Positions 40,915-49,751 of a DNA stretch of 64,000 nt are shown here, one piece after another (the first letter of the stretch is position 1; every line of letters starts with the position of its first letter). The DNA comes from VXRN01 sp963664365 (GTDB taxonomy: Bacteria; Chloroflexota; Dehalococcoidia; Lucifugimonadales; UBA1123). Under the pieces are notes generated by a model. It did no database searches. It had not been told where the DNA came from and saw only the letters and a program-made list of their open reading frames with translations. The DNA lies in assembly GCA_963664365.1 (NCBI GenBank), contig OY761144.1, positions 1,674,001 to 1,738,000 of the forward strand, read 5' to 3'. The position numbers and the translations under genes are program-made.

Positions 40915-41661
40915 TCATTCAGGAACGGAGGACACCCTAGACCCGATAGACTGTCCCATGACGATCCGATAAAGATTGCCCGGCGTAAACAGGTCGAATA
41001 CCACAATCGGCACCTCGTTGTCCATGCACAGAGAGAGAGCCGTGGTATCCATCACCCCTAAGCGCTTCTCAAGAGCCTGCAAGTAGGTTAGATGATGTAT
41101 CTTCACCGCGTCGGGGTTGACCTGAGGGTCGTCTTCATAGACCCCGTCCACGTTGTTCTTGGCCATTAGCAGAACCTCCGCGCCGATCTCGACCGCCCTA
41201 AGAGCGGCCCCGGTGTCGGTGGTCACGAACGGGTTTCCGGTGCCCGCGGCGAACAGCACCACGCGGCCCTTTTCGAGGTGCCTGATCGCCCTACGGCGGA
41301 TGTACGGCTCGGCGACCTGAGAGACGTTGATCGCGCTCTGCGTGCGAGTCACCACTCCGAACCTGCGCTCGAGCGCGTCCTGCAATGCCAGCGCGCTGAT
41401 GATGGTGGCCAACATACCCGCGTAGTCTGCCGTCGCCCTGTCCATGCCGTCCAGTTCGGCCTGAGTCCCCCGCCAGATGTTGCCTCCACCCACCACTACG
41501 CCCATCTCCACTCCGAGGTCGAGGACGGATCTGATCTCCTGAGCCATGTACTCAACCGCCGCCGGGTCAACGCCAAATCCACGATTGCCCTGGAGAGACT
41601 CCCCGCTCACTTTGAGAAGTATCCTCCGGTATCTCGGGGTTGTGCGGCTATCTATGGTCAT
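40915..41661 (-). CDS. pyrH: UMP kinase
   Basis: 248 residues, amino-acid kinase fold; UMP + ATP to UDP. N terminus RRILLKVSGESLQGN, then VVVGGGNIWRG, and the C-terminal DTTALSLCMDNEVPIVVFD. The start overlaps the tsf stop by four bases. Part of the rpsB-tsf-pyrH-frr group. Confidence 0.96.
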   Translation of the reverse strand: MTIDSRTTPRYRRILLKVSGESLQGNRGFGVDPAAVEYMAQEIRSVLDLGVEMGVVVGGGNIWRGTQAELDGMDRATADYAGMLATIISALALQDALERRFGVVTRTQSAINVSQVAEPYIRRRAIRHLEKGRVVLFAAGTGNPFVTTDTGAALRAVEIGAEVLLMAKNNVDGVYEDDPQVNPDAVKIHHLTYLQALEKRLGVMDTTALSLCMDNEVPIVVFDLFTPGNLYRIVMGQSIGSRVSSVPE

Positions 41662-42161
41662 TCTCCAAGAGAGAATCGAGTGAACCTGCGCACGCGCACA
41701 TTTTCACCGAGTTTTCCGACCGACTCTTTCACAAGGTCCCGCACAGTCATGGAGGGGTCTCGAATGTAAGGCTGCTGCATCAAGCAGTCCTGGACATCCT
41801 CTATCTCACCTCCGTCAGGGACGTCTGATTCGTCAACATATCGCGGCGACATCGCCGCCACCTGCATGGCGAGGTTGTGTGCGAGGTCTTTGAAGTCCCC
41901 TGTCCTCGCCACGAAGTCGGTCTCGCAGTTCACCTCGACTATCGCGCCGATGCGCCCGCCGCTGTGTATGTAAGACTCGACGAGGCCCTGGTTAGTGGCC
42001 CGGTCGGCCTTCTTCGCCGCGGAGGCGATTCCCTGCTGGCGAAGTATCTCCTCCGCCTTCTTCATGTCGCCGTCCGCGGCTTCCAGAGCCTTCTTGCTGT
42101 CCATGATTCCGGCGCCCGTGCTGTCGCGCAGCGCCTTTATTGAGTCAACTGAAATCGGCAT
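41658..42161 (-). CDS. tsf: Elongation factor Ts, short form
   Basis: 167 residues, well below the ~280 of E. coli and closer to short cyanobacterial and Chloroflexota forms. The N-terminal UBA-like part (IKALRDSTGAGIMDSKKALEA) and the first dimerisation region (EVNCETDFVARTGDF) are present; the second core subdomain is missing. The C terminus (VRRFTRFSLGE) is conserved. It recycles EF-Tu-GDP. The short form is not a truncation: the end motif is intact. Confidence 0.93.
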   Translation of the reverse strand: MPISVDSIKALRDSTGAGIMDSKKALEAADGDMKKAEEILRQQGIASAAKKADRATNQGLVESYIHSGGRIGAIVEVNCETDFVARTGDFKDLAHNLAMQVAAMSPRYVDESDVPDGGEIEDVQDCLMQQPYIRDPSMTVRDLVKESVGKLGENVRVRRFTRFSLGE

Positions 42162-42184
42162 TTTATATGGTCTTCCTAGTTTTC

Positions 42185-43042
42185 CTACTCTGGCGACGCC
42201 ACCGCAAGCGCGGCGTCTTCCGCCGTCTCGACGGGCGCTTCAGCCTCCACCGACTCCACCACGATCTCGTCGGTCTCTAGTGACCGCCTGCGGTTCTGGC
42301 CGTCGATCACCGCCTCCGCCATCTTGGCCGTGATGAGCCTGATAGACCTGATCGCGTCGTCGTTGCCCGGTATCGGGTAGTCGATAAGATCCGGGTCGCA
42401 GTCGGAGTCCACCAGCGCCACGATCGGGACGCCTACCTTGCGCGCCTCAGCGACCGCTATGTGCTCTTTACCTATGTCCACCACGAACAGCACGCCCGGC
42501 ATCTCCGTCATCTCCTTGATGCCCGAAAGGTGCCTGTTCAACCTGTTGATCGAGTCTTCGTACTTCAGCGACTCGCGCTTGGTCAGCCGCGCGAACTCGC
42601 CCTTAGCCTTCTGGGTCTCAAGCTGCACCAGATAGTCGATGCGGGACTGTATCGTCTTGAAGTTGGTCAGCGTGCCGCCGAGCCAGCGAGTCGTGATGTG
42701 GAACGCGCCGCACCGCTTGGCCTCGTGGATGATCGTATCCTGCGCCTGCTTCTTGGTCCCAACCATCAATGCCTGCCGACCCTCGGCCACCAAGTCGGAC
42801 ATTACCTGAGTAGCCCTGTCCAGCATCCTCAGAGTCTTCTGAAGGTCTATTATGTGGATGCCGTTGCGATGCGCGAAGATGTATTGCTTCATCTTCGGGT
42901 TCCACCGTCGCTTCTGATGTCCGAAGTGGACGCCGGCTTCCAGCAGAGACTTCATCGTCACCGGCCCGTCCGGGGGCGGCAAAAACACGCGCGGGGCCTG
43001 TACGGCGGGCGCCGGTGGCGCTTCAGGTGCAGTTTGGACCAT
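42185..43042 (-). CDS. rpsB: Ribosomal protein S2
   Basis: 285 residues. A ~30-residue Pro/Ala-rich N-terminal extension is followed by the classical start MKSLLEAGVHFGHQKRRWNPKM; HIIDLQKTLRML, FVDIGKEHIAVAEARK, DSDCDPDLIDYPIPGNDDAIRSI are visible in family positions. The C-terminal ~45 residues (VESVEAEAPVETAEDA) are acidic. It heads the long minus-strand run; its promoter lies about 85-110 bp upstream. Confidence 0.95.
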   Translation of the reverse strand: MVQTAPEAPPAPAVQAPRVFLPPPDGPVTMKSLLEAGVHFGHQKRRWNPKMKQYIFAHRNGIHIIDLQKTLRMLDRATQVMSDLVAEGRQALMVGTKKQAQDTIIHEAKRCGAFHITTRWLGGTLTNFKTIQSRIDYLVQLETQKAKGEFARLTKRESLKYEDSINRLNRHLSGIKEMTEMPGVLFVVDIGKEHIAVAEARKVGVPIVALVDSDCDPDLIDYPIPGNDDAIRSIRLITAKMAEAVIDGQNRRRSLETDEIVVESVEAEAPVETAEDAALAVASPE

Positions 43043-43126
43043 ATATCCTCGCCTCGATCTGTTAGCTCACGGAGCGCGCCCGCTCAGGGCAGCGCTTCAA
43101 CCGAACACGTAAACCGTGCCGCCGAA

Positions 43127-43155
43127 AGTATAGCACAGGGCCAATTGCCCATCAA
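43127..43155 (-). promoter_or_regulatory. Sigma-70 promoter of the rpsB run
   Basis: On the minus strand: TTGATG (43155-43150), a 17-base spacer and TATACT (43132-43127). The spacing is ideal and the -10 box near consensus. The ~80-base leader before rpsB could hold S2 autoregulatory structure, but I cannot assign one. Confidence 0.7.
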
Positions 43156-43217
43156 ACTGACCTAGGTTTTGGGCGGAAACATAGGGTAGAGCAGTTTGGC
43201 CGAGTGGCCTCAGACAG

Positions 43218-43245
43218 AAAAAGCCGAGGCTGCTGACTCCCCGGC
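43218..43245 (-). terminator. Rho-independent terminator after the small coiled-coil gene
   Basis: On the minus strand GCCGGGG, a 9-base loop and CCTCGGC (7 bp with one G-U pair) is followed by TTTTTC. It lies 24 bp after the stop codon of the gene at 43270 and just upstream of the rpsB promoter. Confidence 0.75.
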
Positions 43246-43269
43246 CCGGTCACGCTCGGTTATCTGTTC

Positions 43270-43518
43270 TTAGAAGAGCGGTCTGATGAGTGTCGTAACT
43301 ATGACCCCGGCCGCGACGAACAGCCCGCCCAAGAGGGACTTGATTATCAACTGGCGCAACCCAGTTATCATGTGGCGCAGCTCGTTGATCGACTCATGGA
43401 GCGCGTCTATCTTATCTTCCAAGCGTGCGTGCTCCGCGCGGTCTTCGCTGAGGCGTTCGTTTACCTGTTCGGATATTCCTTCTAAGCGACTTACTCGCTC
43501 TTCCACGTTGGTGACCAT
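43270..43518 (-). CDS. Small coiled-coil protein with C-terminal membrane helix
   Basis: 82 residues from ATG 43518 (GGAG eight bases upstream); the longer frame overlaps galE and is not favoured. Residues 1-55 are a heptad coiled coil (RVSRLEGISEQVNERLSED, LEDKIDALHESINELRHMI), and 60-80 a membrane helix (SLLGGLFVAAGVIVTTLI). Layout like XhlA-type small proteins and the protein at 31009. Function unknown. It lies 26 bp after galE and may be the last gene of the vapBC-galE unit, ending at the terminator. Confidence 0.6.
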   Translation of the reverse strand: MVTNVEERVSRLEGISEQVNERLSEDRAEHARLEDKIDALHESINELRHMITGLRQLIIKSLLGGLFVAAGVIVTTLIRPLF

Positions 43519-43544
43519 CACTCTGACTCCTTTCGCCCATTGTA

Positions 43545-44555
43545 CTACACGGTGTCCAGAACCGACTCCCTCACCTCCGCCCACGCCAGCGCGTCCCTGA
43601 TGCCGTCGTCCACGCTCAGCTTGGCGCGCCAGCCTAGAAGCTCCGCCGCCCTATCAGAGTTAGCGTAGGCGCCCGCTACGTCGCCCGGCCTCGCGGGCGC
43701 GTCCCGCTTGGGCAGGGCCGCGCCGTGGACGCGCTCGAAAGCCGCCACGATCTCCCTAACCGTCACTCCGGACCCCGTACCGAGATTGATGACTTCGAAG
43801 CCGCCCGACTCGGGGATGATGAAATCCATGCGCTCGACCGCCTTCACGTGGGCCTGAGCGAGGTCCCAGACGTGAACGTAGTCTCGGATGCCGGTGCCGT
43901 CGCGCGTGGGCCAGTCGGCGCCCGTGACCTGAAACGTCGGACGTATCCCCCGCGCCACGTCCACGAGCACGTTGACTATCTGCGTCGGGCTGGCCTGCGC
44001 CTGGCCTGAGCGCAGCATCGGGTCGGCCCCGATGGGGTTGAAGTAGCGCAGCGCGATGGCCGTGAGTCCGTGCGCCGCCGCCATGTCCTCGAGCATCATC
44101 TCGGTCATCAGTTTGCTGCGCGCGTACGGACTCTGTGGGCGCGTCGGCGAGTCCTCCGTGACCATGAATCCGGGCACGGCGTCGTAAACCGAAGCCGATG
44201 AACTGAAGATGACGTTTCGGCAGCCGCGCTCGTCGAGAGTATTGAACAGCTTCAGAGAGCCGACGACGTTGTTCCGATAGTAGTCGTAAGGACGCTCCAC
44301 CGAGTCGGGGACGACGGTCAGAGCGGCGCAGTGTATCGTAAAGCCGATGTCCGGGTGGTCGTCGAATATCCTGCCCACAGTCTCGGCGTCCGCGATGTCC
44401 GCCTTGTAGAAAGCACGGCCCTTGGCGAACTGCTCATACCCGTTCACAAGCGAGTCTAGGACGACAGGCGAGTGTCCGGCGTCTTCCAGCGCGGAGCAGA
44501 TGGTACTGCCGATGTAGCCGGCTCCGCCGGTGACTAGGACTTTTGCTGGGGTCAT
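43545..44555 (-). CDS. galE: UDP-glucose 4-epimerase
   Basis: 336 residues, extended SDR. Rossmann start VLVTGGAGYIGSTIC; catalytic serine in FSSSASVY and Tyr-x-x-x-Lys in SPYARSKLMTE; LRYFNPIGADP and GTGIRDYVHVWDLA follow. It interconverts UDP-glucose and UDP-galactose for glycan synthesis. The ATG overlaps the vapC stop by four bases, so its translation is coupled to the toxin gene, which is an uncommon arrangement. Confidence 0.93.
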   Translation of the reverse strand: MTPAKVLVTGGAGYIGSTICSALEDAGHSPVVLDSLVNGYEQFAKGRAFYKADIADAETVGRIFDDHPDIGFTIHCAALTVVPDSVERPYDYYRNNVVGSLKLFNTLDERGCRNVIFSSSASVYDAVPGFMVTEDSPTRPQSPYARSKLMTEMMLEDMAAAHGLTAIALRYFNPIGADPMLRSGQAQASPTQIVNVLVDVARGIRPTFQVTGADWPTRDGTGIRDYVHVWDLAQAHVKAVERMDFIIPESGGFEVINLGTGSGVTVREIVAAFERVHGAALPKRDAPARPGDVAGAYANSDRAAELLGWRAKLSVDDGIRDALAWAEVRESVLDTV

Positions 44556-44941
44556 GTTGCGGCCTCGATGTCCGTAAGCGCGAAGTCTTGGCCTTTGTAC
44601 AAAAGGGGTTCTCCCGTAGCTTCAGCCAGAGCGTAGGCGAAGCAGTCGCCGAAGTTCAGTCCGGCCGGATGGTTGCCCTTGCCGAATCGACGCCATGCCC
44701 TGCGCGAGGCCTGCACTTGATCAGGAGTGACCGGCTCCAACTCGATTCCCGCTTCTTCTATGAAGGCGTCAAGCTCATGCCCTGCTTCGGGGCCACTGCG
44801 GCTTTCGAGGACAATGGCTGCCTCTAGGAAGTTGGCGACCGACATGCGGCAGCGTGGAGTTTCCGCTATCGCTTGGTCATACTGCTCCGCTCCGATTTCT
44901 CCGAATAAGATTGCCATGACCGCCGATGTATCGACGATCAC
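44552..44941 (-). CDS. vapC: PIN-domain toxin (VapC family)
   Basis: 129 residues. The first acidic residue is in IVDTSAVMAIL, the second in SVANFLEAAIV, and the third and fourth in GLNFGDCFAYALA and LYKGQDFALTDIE. The four metal-binding carboxylates of an RNase are intact. The length and the FGDCFAYALA motif match the subgroup paired with Rv0623-type antitoxins. Starts in the last four bases of the antitoxin gene. Confidence 0.9.
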   Translation of the reverse strand: MIVDTSAVMAILFGEIGAEQYDQAIAETPRCRMSVANFLEAAIVLESRSGPEAGHELDAFIEEAGIELEPVTPDQVQASRRAWRRFGKGNHPAGLNFGDCFAYALAEATGEPLLYKGQDFALTDIEAAT

Positions 44942-45195
44942 TTTGGCAGTCCCCGTTCGTCATATAGGAATTCGCCGTGATCGATTGGCGGCCCTCCCTC
45001 GCGCAGCAACTTGGCGCATCGCTCTGAGATAGCGCGCATATTCCGGAGACGTGTCTCTACGCTGCGCTCGCGTCTTTCGCGCTCCAATCGCTCTTGGAGC
45101 GCTACGGTGACCGCTCCGGTCATCGTCTCGCCGGTAAGGTACGCCAACTCACGAGCTAGCCGATAGGTCTCTTCGTTCTTGATGTTGAGGCTCAC
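44938..45195 (-). CDS. vapB: VapB-type antitoxin (Rv0623/PSK family)
   Basis: 85 residues from GTG 45195, with GAGGGAG five bases upstream and the product starting (M)SLNIKNEETYRLARELA, exactly as in the family; longer ATG starts (45222, 45237) are unlikely. LTGETMTGAVTVALQERLER forms the DNA-binding part, the C-terminal PPIDHGEFLYDERGLPK the toxin-binding tail. Presumably autoregulates the vapBC-galE unit. Confidence 0.88.
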   Translation of the reverse strand: MSLNIKNEETYRLARELAYLTGETMTGAVTVALQERLERERRERSVETRLRNMRAISERCAKLLREGGPPIDHGEFLYDERGLPK

Positions 45196-45349
45196 CGGGT
45201 CTCCCTCAGGGTAGAACTGCATTGACAATTCTACCATACAGCTCCGCCCTCCAGGGCAACGTTGTCTGAAGACCACAGGCCTGTTTCCCAAAATGACCCC
45301 TTCGTGATAGTCTTCAGTCCAGATTCAGAAACACAACGGGAGTTCACAC

Positions 45350-45967
45350 ATGATCTACGAGTTCAGGACGTACGACCTCAAGCCAAGATCGACGCCGGAG
45401 TTCGAGAGGCGCACGGCTGAGAAGATCAAGGAGGGACGGCTCGACCACTCCGACCTGTTCGGTTTCTGGTACACCGAGGCAGGGCCGCTCAACCAGGTCG
45501 TACACGTCTGGCCATACGACGACCTGAACCAGCGCAGCGACGTCCGCGCCAGGGTGGTCGAAGAGGGGCTATGGCCCCCCGACAACTCCGAATTCATGCT
45601 GAAGATGCGCTCTGAGATCTTCCTGCCCGCCCCGTTCATGCGGAACAGGGGAGAGGCCAAGCTTGGGCCAGTGTACGAGATGCGCATCTACACCTACGGC
45701 CCCGGCGACATTCCGGGAGTCATCGACACTTGGGGACAGTACATCGAGGAGAGGGAGAAGTACTCACCATTCGTGGGAGCGTGGTACTCGGAGTTGGGCG
45801 CGCTGAACGTCTGGGTCCACATGTGGGCATACGAGAGTTTCGATCACCGGATGCAGGTGCGCGGCGAAACGCGCGAGAAAGGCGTCTGGCCTCCTCAAGG
45901 CGGCCCCGCGCCCATCACGCAGAAGAACAAGCTGATGCTGCCGATGAGTTTTTCGCCCTTGCAGTAG
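45350..45967 (+). CDS. NIPSNAP family protein (two domains)
   Basis: 205 residues, GGGAG before the ATG. Two alpha-beta barrel domains of the dimeric ferredoxin-like type: the first has MIYEFRTYDLKP and VVHVWPYDDLNQRS, the second YEMRIYTYGPGDIPG and WVHMWAYESFDHRM. The pairing of EMR/EFR-x-Y with H-x-W-x-Y is the NIPSNAP signature. Function unknown in bacteria. It is convergent with the HtrA-type protease. Confidence 0.85.
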   Translation: MIYEFRTYDLKPRSTPEFERRTAEKIKEGRLDHSDLFGFWYTEAGPLNQVVHVWPYDDLNQRSDVRARVVEEGLWPPDNSEFMLKMRSEIFLPAPFMRNRGEAKLGPVYEMRIYTYGPGDIPGVIDTWGQYIEEREKYSPFVGAWYSELGALNVWVHMWAYESFDHRMQVRGETREKGVWPPQGGPAPITQKNKLMLPMSFSPLQ

Positions 45968-45996
45968 GGACGCCTCTACAACTGGGAGCCGGCAGG

Positions 45997-47130
45997 TTAT
46001 GTGCCGTCCGGCCAGGGAGCGAGCGTCACCTCGATTGCGCGCTCCTCTCCGCCGCTGAACAGCGAAAGCGTTACCACGTCGCCCGCGCTCTTGTAGTTCA
46101 GGTATTTGACCATGTCGTCCACCGAATGAACCGGAACGTCGTCCACCGCCGTGATGATGTCCCCTCTCGTTCCTCCCGTCAGCCCTCGGAACGGCCTGAG
46201 TCCGGCCTTTCCAGCCGGGCTGTCCGCGAATACCTGCGTGACCAGAATTCCGGCGGGCAGACCATCCTGCTGCATAAGATCGCGAGGGGTCGGCATTCCT
46301 GATATGCCGACCCACGGCCTGCGGACGTCCGCCACCGTCTTCAGTTGAGGCAGCAGCGATACCGCTGTGTTGCTGGGCACGGCGAAACCGATCCTGTACT
46401 CCTCCAGCGCCCCGCTCCTAAGGTTGGTGCGAATCGCCGAGTTTATACCGATCACCTTGCCGTCCGAGTTCAGCAGCGGCCCGCCTGAACTTCCGGGGTT
46501 GAGCGGAACGTCGGTCTGTATCATGTCCGGGATCGGACGCCTGAGAACGCTGGAGTGGCCCCTTTCGATGCCGCTGACGACGCCCACTCCCACTGTGTTG
46601 AACTCTCGGAACGGGCTGCCTATCGCTATCGCCATCTGCCCGGGCCTGACCTTCGACGAGTCGGCGAACTCCAAAGGCTCGATGTCCGACACCTCATCGG
46701 GGTCCACCTTCAGCACGGCCAAGTCGTCCGCCAGACTCGCGCCAAGCTTCTCTGCCGTGACCTCTCTCCCGTCGGCCAGCCTGACGATGAACTCGCTGCC
46801 CGACTCTACGATGTGCTGATTGGTCATCAGGTGTCCCTCGTCGTCGAAGAAGAACCCCGAACCCGATGACAGGCCCGGAATCGTCACGGCCCCAAACGTG
46901 CGGGTGACGTCGATCTCGACCACCGCCTGGCTCGTCTCTTCGTAGATCCGAGTGACCGCGCCCTCGTCGAACAGCGCCGAACCATCGCCCGACCTTCCCG
47001 GAATCAAGTCGGAGAACGCCGCTCCGATCACAACGCCGACGGTCAGCCCGATCGCGAGCAGCCAAAGTCCGCCTCTGCGGGACTTGCCCCGCTTCTCCGG
47101 CTCGGATTTGGTCTGCGTTTCTTGGTTCAT
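45997..47130 (-). CDS. HtrA/DegP-like serine protease, membrane-anchored
   Basis: 377 residues from ATG 47130. Basic N terminus, single anchor helix (LWLLAIGLTVGVVIGAAF) and a trypsin-like domain outside. Catalytic triad: His in LMTNQHIVES, Asp in SLADDLAVLKVD, Ser in LNPGSSGGPLLN. One PDZ domain follows (ILVTQVFADSPAGKAGL with VDDMVKYLN). Degrades misfolded envelope proteins. Stands alone. Confidence 0.93.
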   Translation of the reverse strand: MNQETQTKSEPEKRGKSRRGGLWLLAIGLTVGVVIGAAFSDLIPGRSGDGSALFDEGAVTRIYEETSQAVVEIDVTRTFGAVTIPGLSSGSGFFFDDEGHLMTNQHIVESGSEFIVRLADGREVTAEKLGASLADDLAVLKVDPDEVSDIEPLEFADSSKVRPGQMAIAIGSPFREFNTVGVGVVSGIERGHSSVLRRPIPDMIQTDVPLNPGSSGGPLLNSDGKVIGINSAIRTNLRSGALEEYRIGFAVPSNTAVSLLPQLKTVADVRRPWVGISGMPTPRDLMQQDGLPAGILVTQVFADSPAGKAGLRPFRGLTGGTRGDIITAVDDVPVHSVDDMVKYLNYKSAGDVVTLSLFSGGEERAIEVTLAPWPDGT

Positions 47131-47331
47131 GCACGCTTCCCCATCAGTCTGCTCGAACGCAGACGGCCATGGTCTCCCACCTAGATGTAACCGTTGTCGC
47201 CGCATTTGTAAAGGGAATCGCGTTGAGACTCCCCAGCATCCAACTACTACGTTCGGCAGGCATAAGAGGTTTAAGGGGTAAGGCTTAGGGTGCAGAGACC
47301 TGGCGCGCCTTTAGATGGCCGGGAGATGAAT

Positions 47332-48645
47332 ATGCAAATCAAATGGGCGATTATCACGACTGCGCTGGCAGTGGGATTGATAGTGGCCTGTGGCGACGGT
47401 TCCGACGACGGACCCAGGCCCGAAGCCGGAGACACGGCGATCCCTGCGACTGCGACCACAGTCTCGACTCCGACTCCCGCCGCGACGCCAACCGCCGCGC
47501 CTCAACCTACTCCGACGCCAACCACCCTGCCTAAAGTCGTAGTGGCGCCGTCTCCTACCGCTGTCACGGACAAGGACGGACAGAAGATCCCCTTGTTCCT
47601 CACGTTCGGCTGGAAGACAGACTTCACCAAGCACTCCATCCCGCTCTCTGAGATCATGCGAGGCGGGCCGCCTAGGGACGGCATCCCGCCCATCGACGAC
47701 CCCAAGTTCATATCCGTGTCGGACGCGCCTGATCATCTCGTAGATCACGAGCCGGTCGTCACATTCGAGTCCAATGGCGAAGCGAAAGCATACCCTGTAT
47801 CCATACTCATGTGGCACGAGATAGTCAACGACGAGGTCGGCGGACTGCCAATCTCCCTGACGTACTGCCCCCTGTGCAACACGGCAATCGTCTTCGACAG
47901 GCGGGTAGGGGACCGAGTGCTCGACTTCGGCACCTCCGGCAACCTACGCAACAGCGACCTGATAATGTGGGACCGGCAGACCGAGTCCTGGTGGCAGCAG
48001 ATTACGGGAGAAGCAATTGTCGGCGAGCTGACCGGTACTCAGTTGACCTTCTTGCCCGCAAACATGATCTCCTGGATAGACTTCAAAGAGTCCTTCCCGG
48101 ATGGGCAGGTGCTGTCGAGGAACACCGGACACGTCCGCGACTACGACAGGCCGCCCTACACCGGCTACGACTCTATTGACAGCAAGCCGTTCCTGTACTT
48201 CGGCCCGCTCGATGATAGACTCCCGGCCATGGAGCGTATCGTGGGGATAGACGTCGGCGAGACCGCGGTGGCGTACCCCTTCTCGATGTTCCAGAGCGTG
48301 CCGGTCGTCAACGACAGGGTTGATAGCCAAGACGTCGTCATATTCTACGCGCCCGAAACCCGCTCGGCGTTCCAGGGCCGCGCGGAGTACGAGGACAACG
48401 TCGTCGGTTCGACCTCCGTGTTCGACCCCAACCTCGATGGCGAGAAACTGACCTTCGAGCCGCGGGACGGCGCCATCGTCGATAGCAAGACCGGCTCCGA
48501 GTGGAACATCTTCGGCCAGGCGGTGAGCGGCCCGCTCTCGGGGCAGTCGTTGCGGCCTGTCATTCACGCGAATCACTTCTGGTTTGCCTGGCGAGTGTTC
48601 TACCCGGACACCGAGGTCAGGGCGGCGGAACTGTTCGGAGGTTGA
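47332..48645 (+). CDS. DUF3179 lipoprotein
   Basis: 437 residues from ATG 47332 (GGGAG six bases upstream). A lipoprotein signal (MQIKWAIITTALAVGLIVAC with the lipid-modified Cys) is followed by a Pro/Thr-rich stalk (TPTPAATPTAAPQPTPTP) and a DUF3179 domain. That domain has conserved AYPVSILMWHEIVND, LTYCPLCNTAIVFDR, FGTSGNLRNSDLIMWDR and QSWWQQ-type motifs. The role of DUF3179 proteins is unknown; the cysteines of CPLC suggest metal or redox binding. The last motif LRPVIHANHFWFAWRVF includes conserved His and Trp. Confidence 0.88.
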   Translation: MQIKWAIITTALAVGLIVACGDGSDDGPRPEAGDTAIPATATTVSTPTPAATPTAAPQPTPTPTTLPKVVVAPSPTAVTDKDGQKIPLFLTFGWKTDFTKHSIPLSEIMRGGPPRDGIPPIDDPKFISVSDAPDHLVDHEPVVTFESNGEAKAYPVSILMWHEIVNDEVGGLPISLTYCPLCNTAIVFDRRVGDRVLDFGTSGNLRNSDLIMWDRQTESWWQQITGEAIVGELTGTQLTFLPANMISWIDFKESFPDGQVLSRNTGHVRDYDRPPYTGYDSIDSKPFLYFGPLDDRLPAMERIVGIDVGETAVAYPFSMFQSVPVVNDRVDSQDVVIFYAPETRSAFQGRAEYEDNVVGSTSVFDPNLDGEKLTFEPRDGAIVDSKTGSEWNIFGQAVSGPLSGQSLRPVIHANHFWFAWRVFYPDTEVRAAELFGG

Positions 48646-48729
48646 CGCTGATTGACCTTACCTCCGCGCGGCGGTATCATCTATGCTGACGGCGGTAACC
48701 TGATAGAACCTTCGAAAAAGGAGTTGGCG

Positions 48730-48930
48730 ATGCCGTTCTTTGGCAGAATAGGACCCCTTGAGCTAATAATCATCCTGGTTATCGTGATGATCATCTTCGG
48801 CGTGGGCCGATTGACGGACATCGGCGCGGCGCTTGGGAACTCGATCCGCGAATTTCGCAGGGCATCGAGCGATGACGCATCCGAAAACGGGGCAGAGTCC
48901 AAGGAAGGGGCAAAGCAGAAGACCACCTAG
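48730..48930 (+). CDS. tatA: Twin-arginine translocase subunit TatA/TatE
   Basis: 66 residues from ATG 48730, with AAAAAGGAG just upstream. One membrane helix (GPLELIIILVIVMIIFGVG) and an amphipathic helix with the conserved Gly (RLTDIGAALGNSIREFRRA), then a charged tail. Forms the translocation pore with TatC. It is on the plus strand and converges with the tatC-tatB unit, so Tat genes are in two adjacent units. Confidence 0.9.
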   Translation: MPFFGRIGPLELIIILVIVMIIFGVGRLTDIGAALGNSIREFRRASSDDASENGAESKEGAKQKTT

Positions 48931-49001
48931 CCCCCAACTCCCAGTCGGACGACAAGCCAGTGAACGCCGCTCACCATGGGCGGCGTTCGTTCTTTGGCCG
49001 G

Positions 49002-49751
49002 CTACTCGGAGCTAAGCGCGGGAGTCCGACGTCCTCTCGCCGCCAGCTTCGCCAGCCACACGCTCGCTTCGTACAAGACGATGATCGGCCCGGCGACCAG
49101 CGCCTGGTTGATCGGGTCGAACGTCGGCGTGATCATCGCGCCTAGAATGAACGCCAGCACCACCGCGTAGCGGCGATTCTTCGCCAGGAACTCCGGAGAG
49201 ACCACCCCTATCTTCGCTAAGAAGAAGAGCGCCACCGGCATCTCGAAGATGATCCCCATCCAGAACAGCAGCGTCAGCATCAGGTTGACGTAACTCCCAA
49301 TGGAGATCATCGGCACGGCGACGTCGCTGCCGAAGTCCTGCAAGAATCCGATCATCGGGGGAAACAGAACTCGGTATCCGAAAGCCGCGCCGGCGACGAA
49401 CATCAACACGCTCACCGGCATCAGCGCGTAGAGGTAACGCCGCTCCTTCGGGTTCAGCCCCGGCGCAACGAACATGACCACCTGGTAGAGTATGAACGGT
49501 AGCGCCGCGAATATCCCCACTAGCAGCGACGCCTTGAACGCTATGCCGATGAACTCCGTCAACTGGGTGTAGATCGGCTTCCCCAGGGGAGTGTCGGTGA
49601 ACTGCTCCGCCGGACCCATCAGAAATTTGAGTATCTGCTGGTGGAACGCGAAGGCCAGCGCGGTCGTGACCAGAACCGAGATCGCGGAGTAAGTCACGCG
49701 GCGCCTTAGCTCGAGGAGGTGCGACCTCAGCGGCAGCTCTTCGTTGTTCAT
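49002..49751 (-). CDS. tatC: Sec-independent protein translocase TatC
   Basis: 249 residues, six membrane segments. Has LRSHLLELRRRVTYS at the N terminus with the conserved signal-binding Glu, APGLNPKERRYLYALM, and the last loop RYAVVLAFILGAMITP. Receptor for twin-arginine signal peptides. Overlaps the tatB-like gene by four bases. Confidence 0.94.
   Translation of the reverse strand: MNNEELPLRSHLLELRRRVTYSAISVLVTTALAFAFHQQILKFLMGPAEQFTDTPLGKPIYTQLTEFIGIAFKASLLVGIFAALPFILYQVVMFVAPGLNPKERRYLYALMPVSVLMFVAGAAFGYRVLFPPMIGFLQDFGSDVAVPMISIGSYVNLMLTLLFWMGIIFEMPVALFFLAKIGVVSPEFLAKNRRYAVVLAFILGAMITPTFDPINQALVAGPIIVLYEASVWLAKLAARGRRTPALSSE

Noticed and set aside
43195..43250. tRNA-Ser-like sequence (TTTGGCCGAGTGGCC)
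   Set aside because: Only the D-arm-like part matches; no anticodon arm, T-arm or acceptor stem follows, and the rest is a terminator on the other strand.
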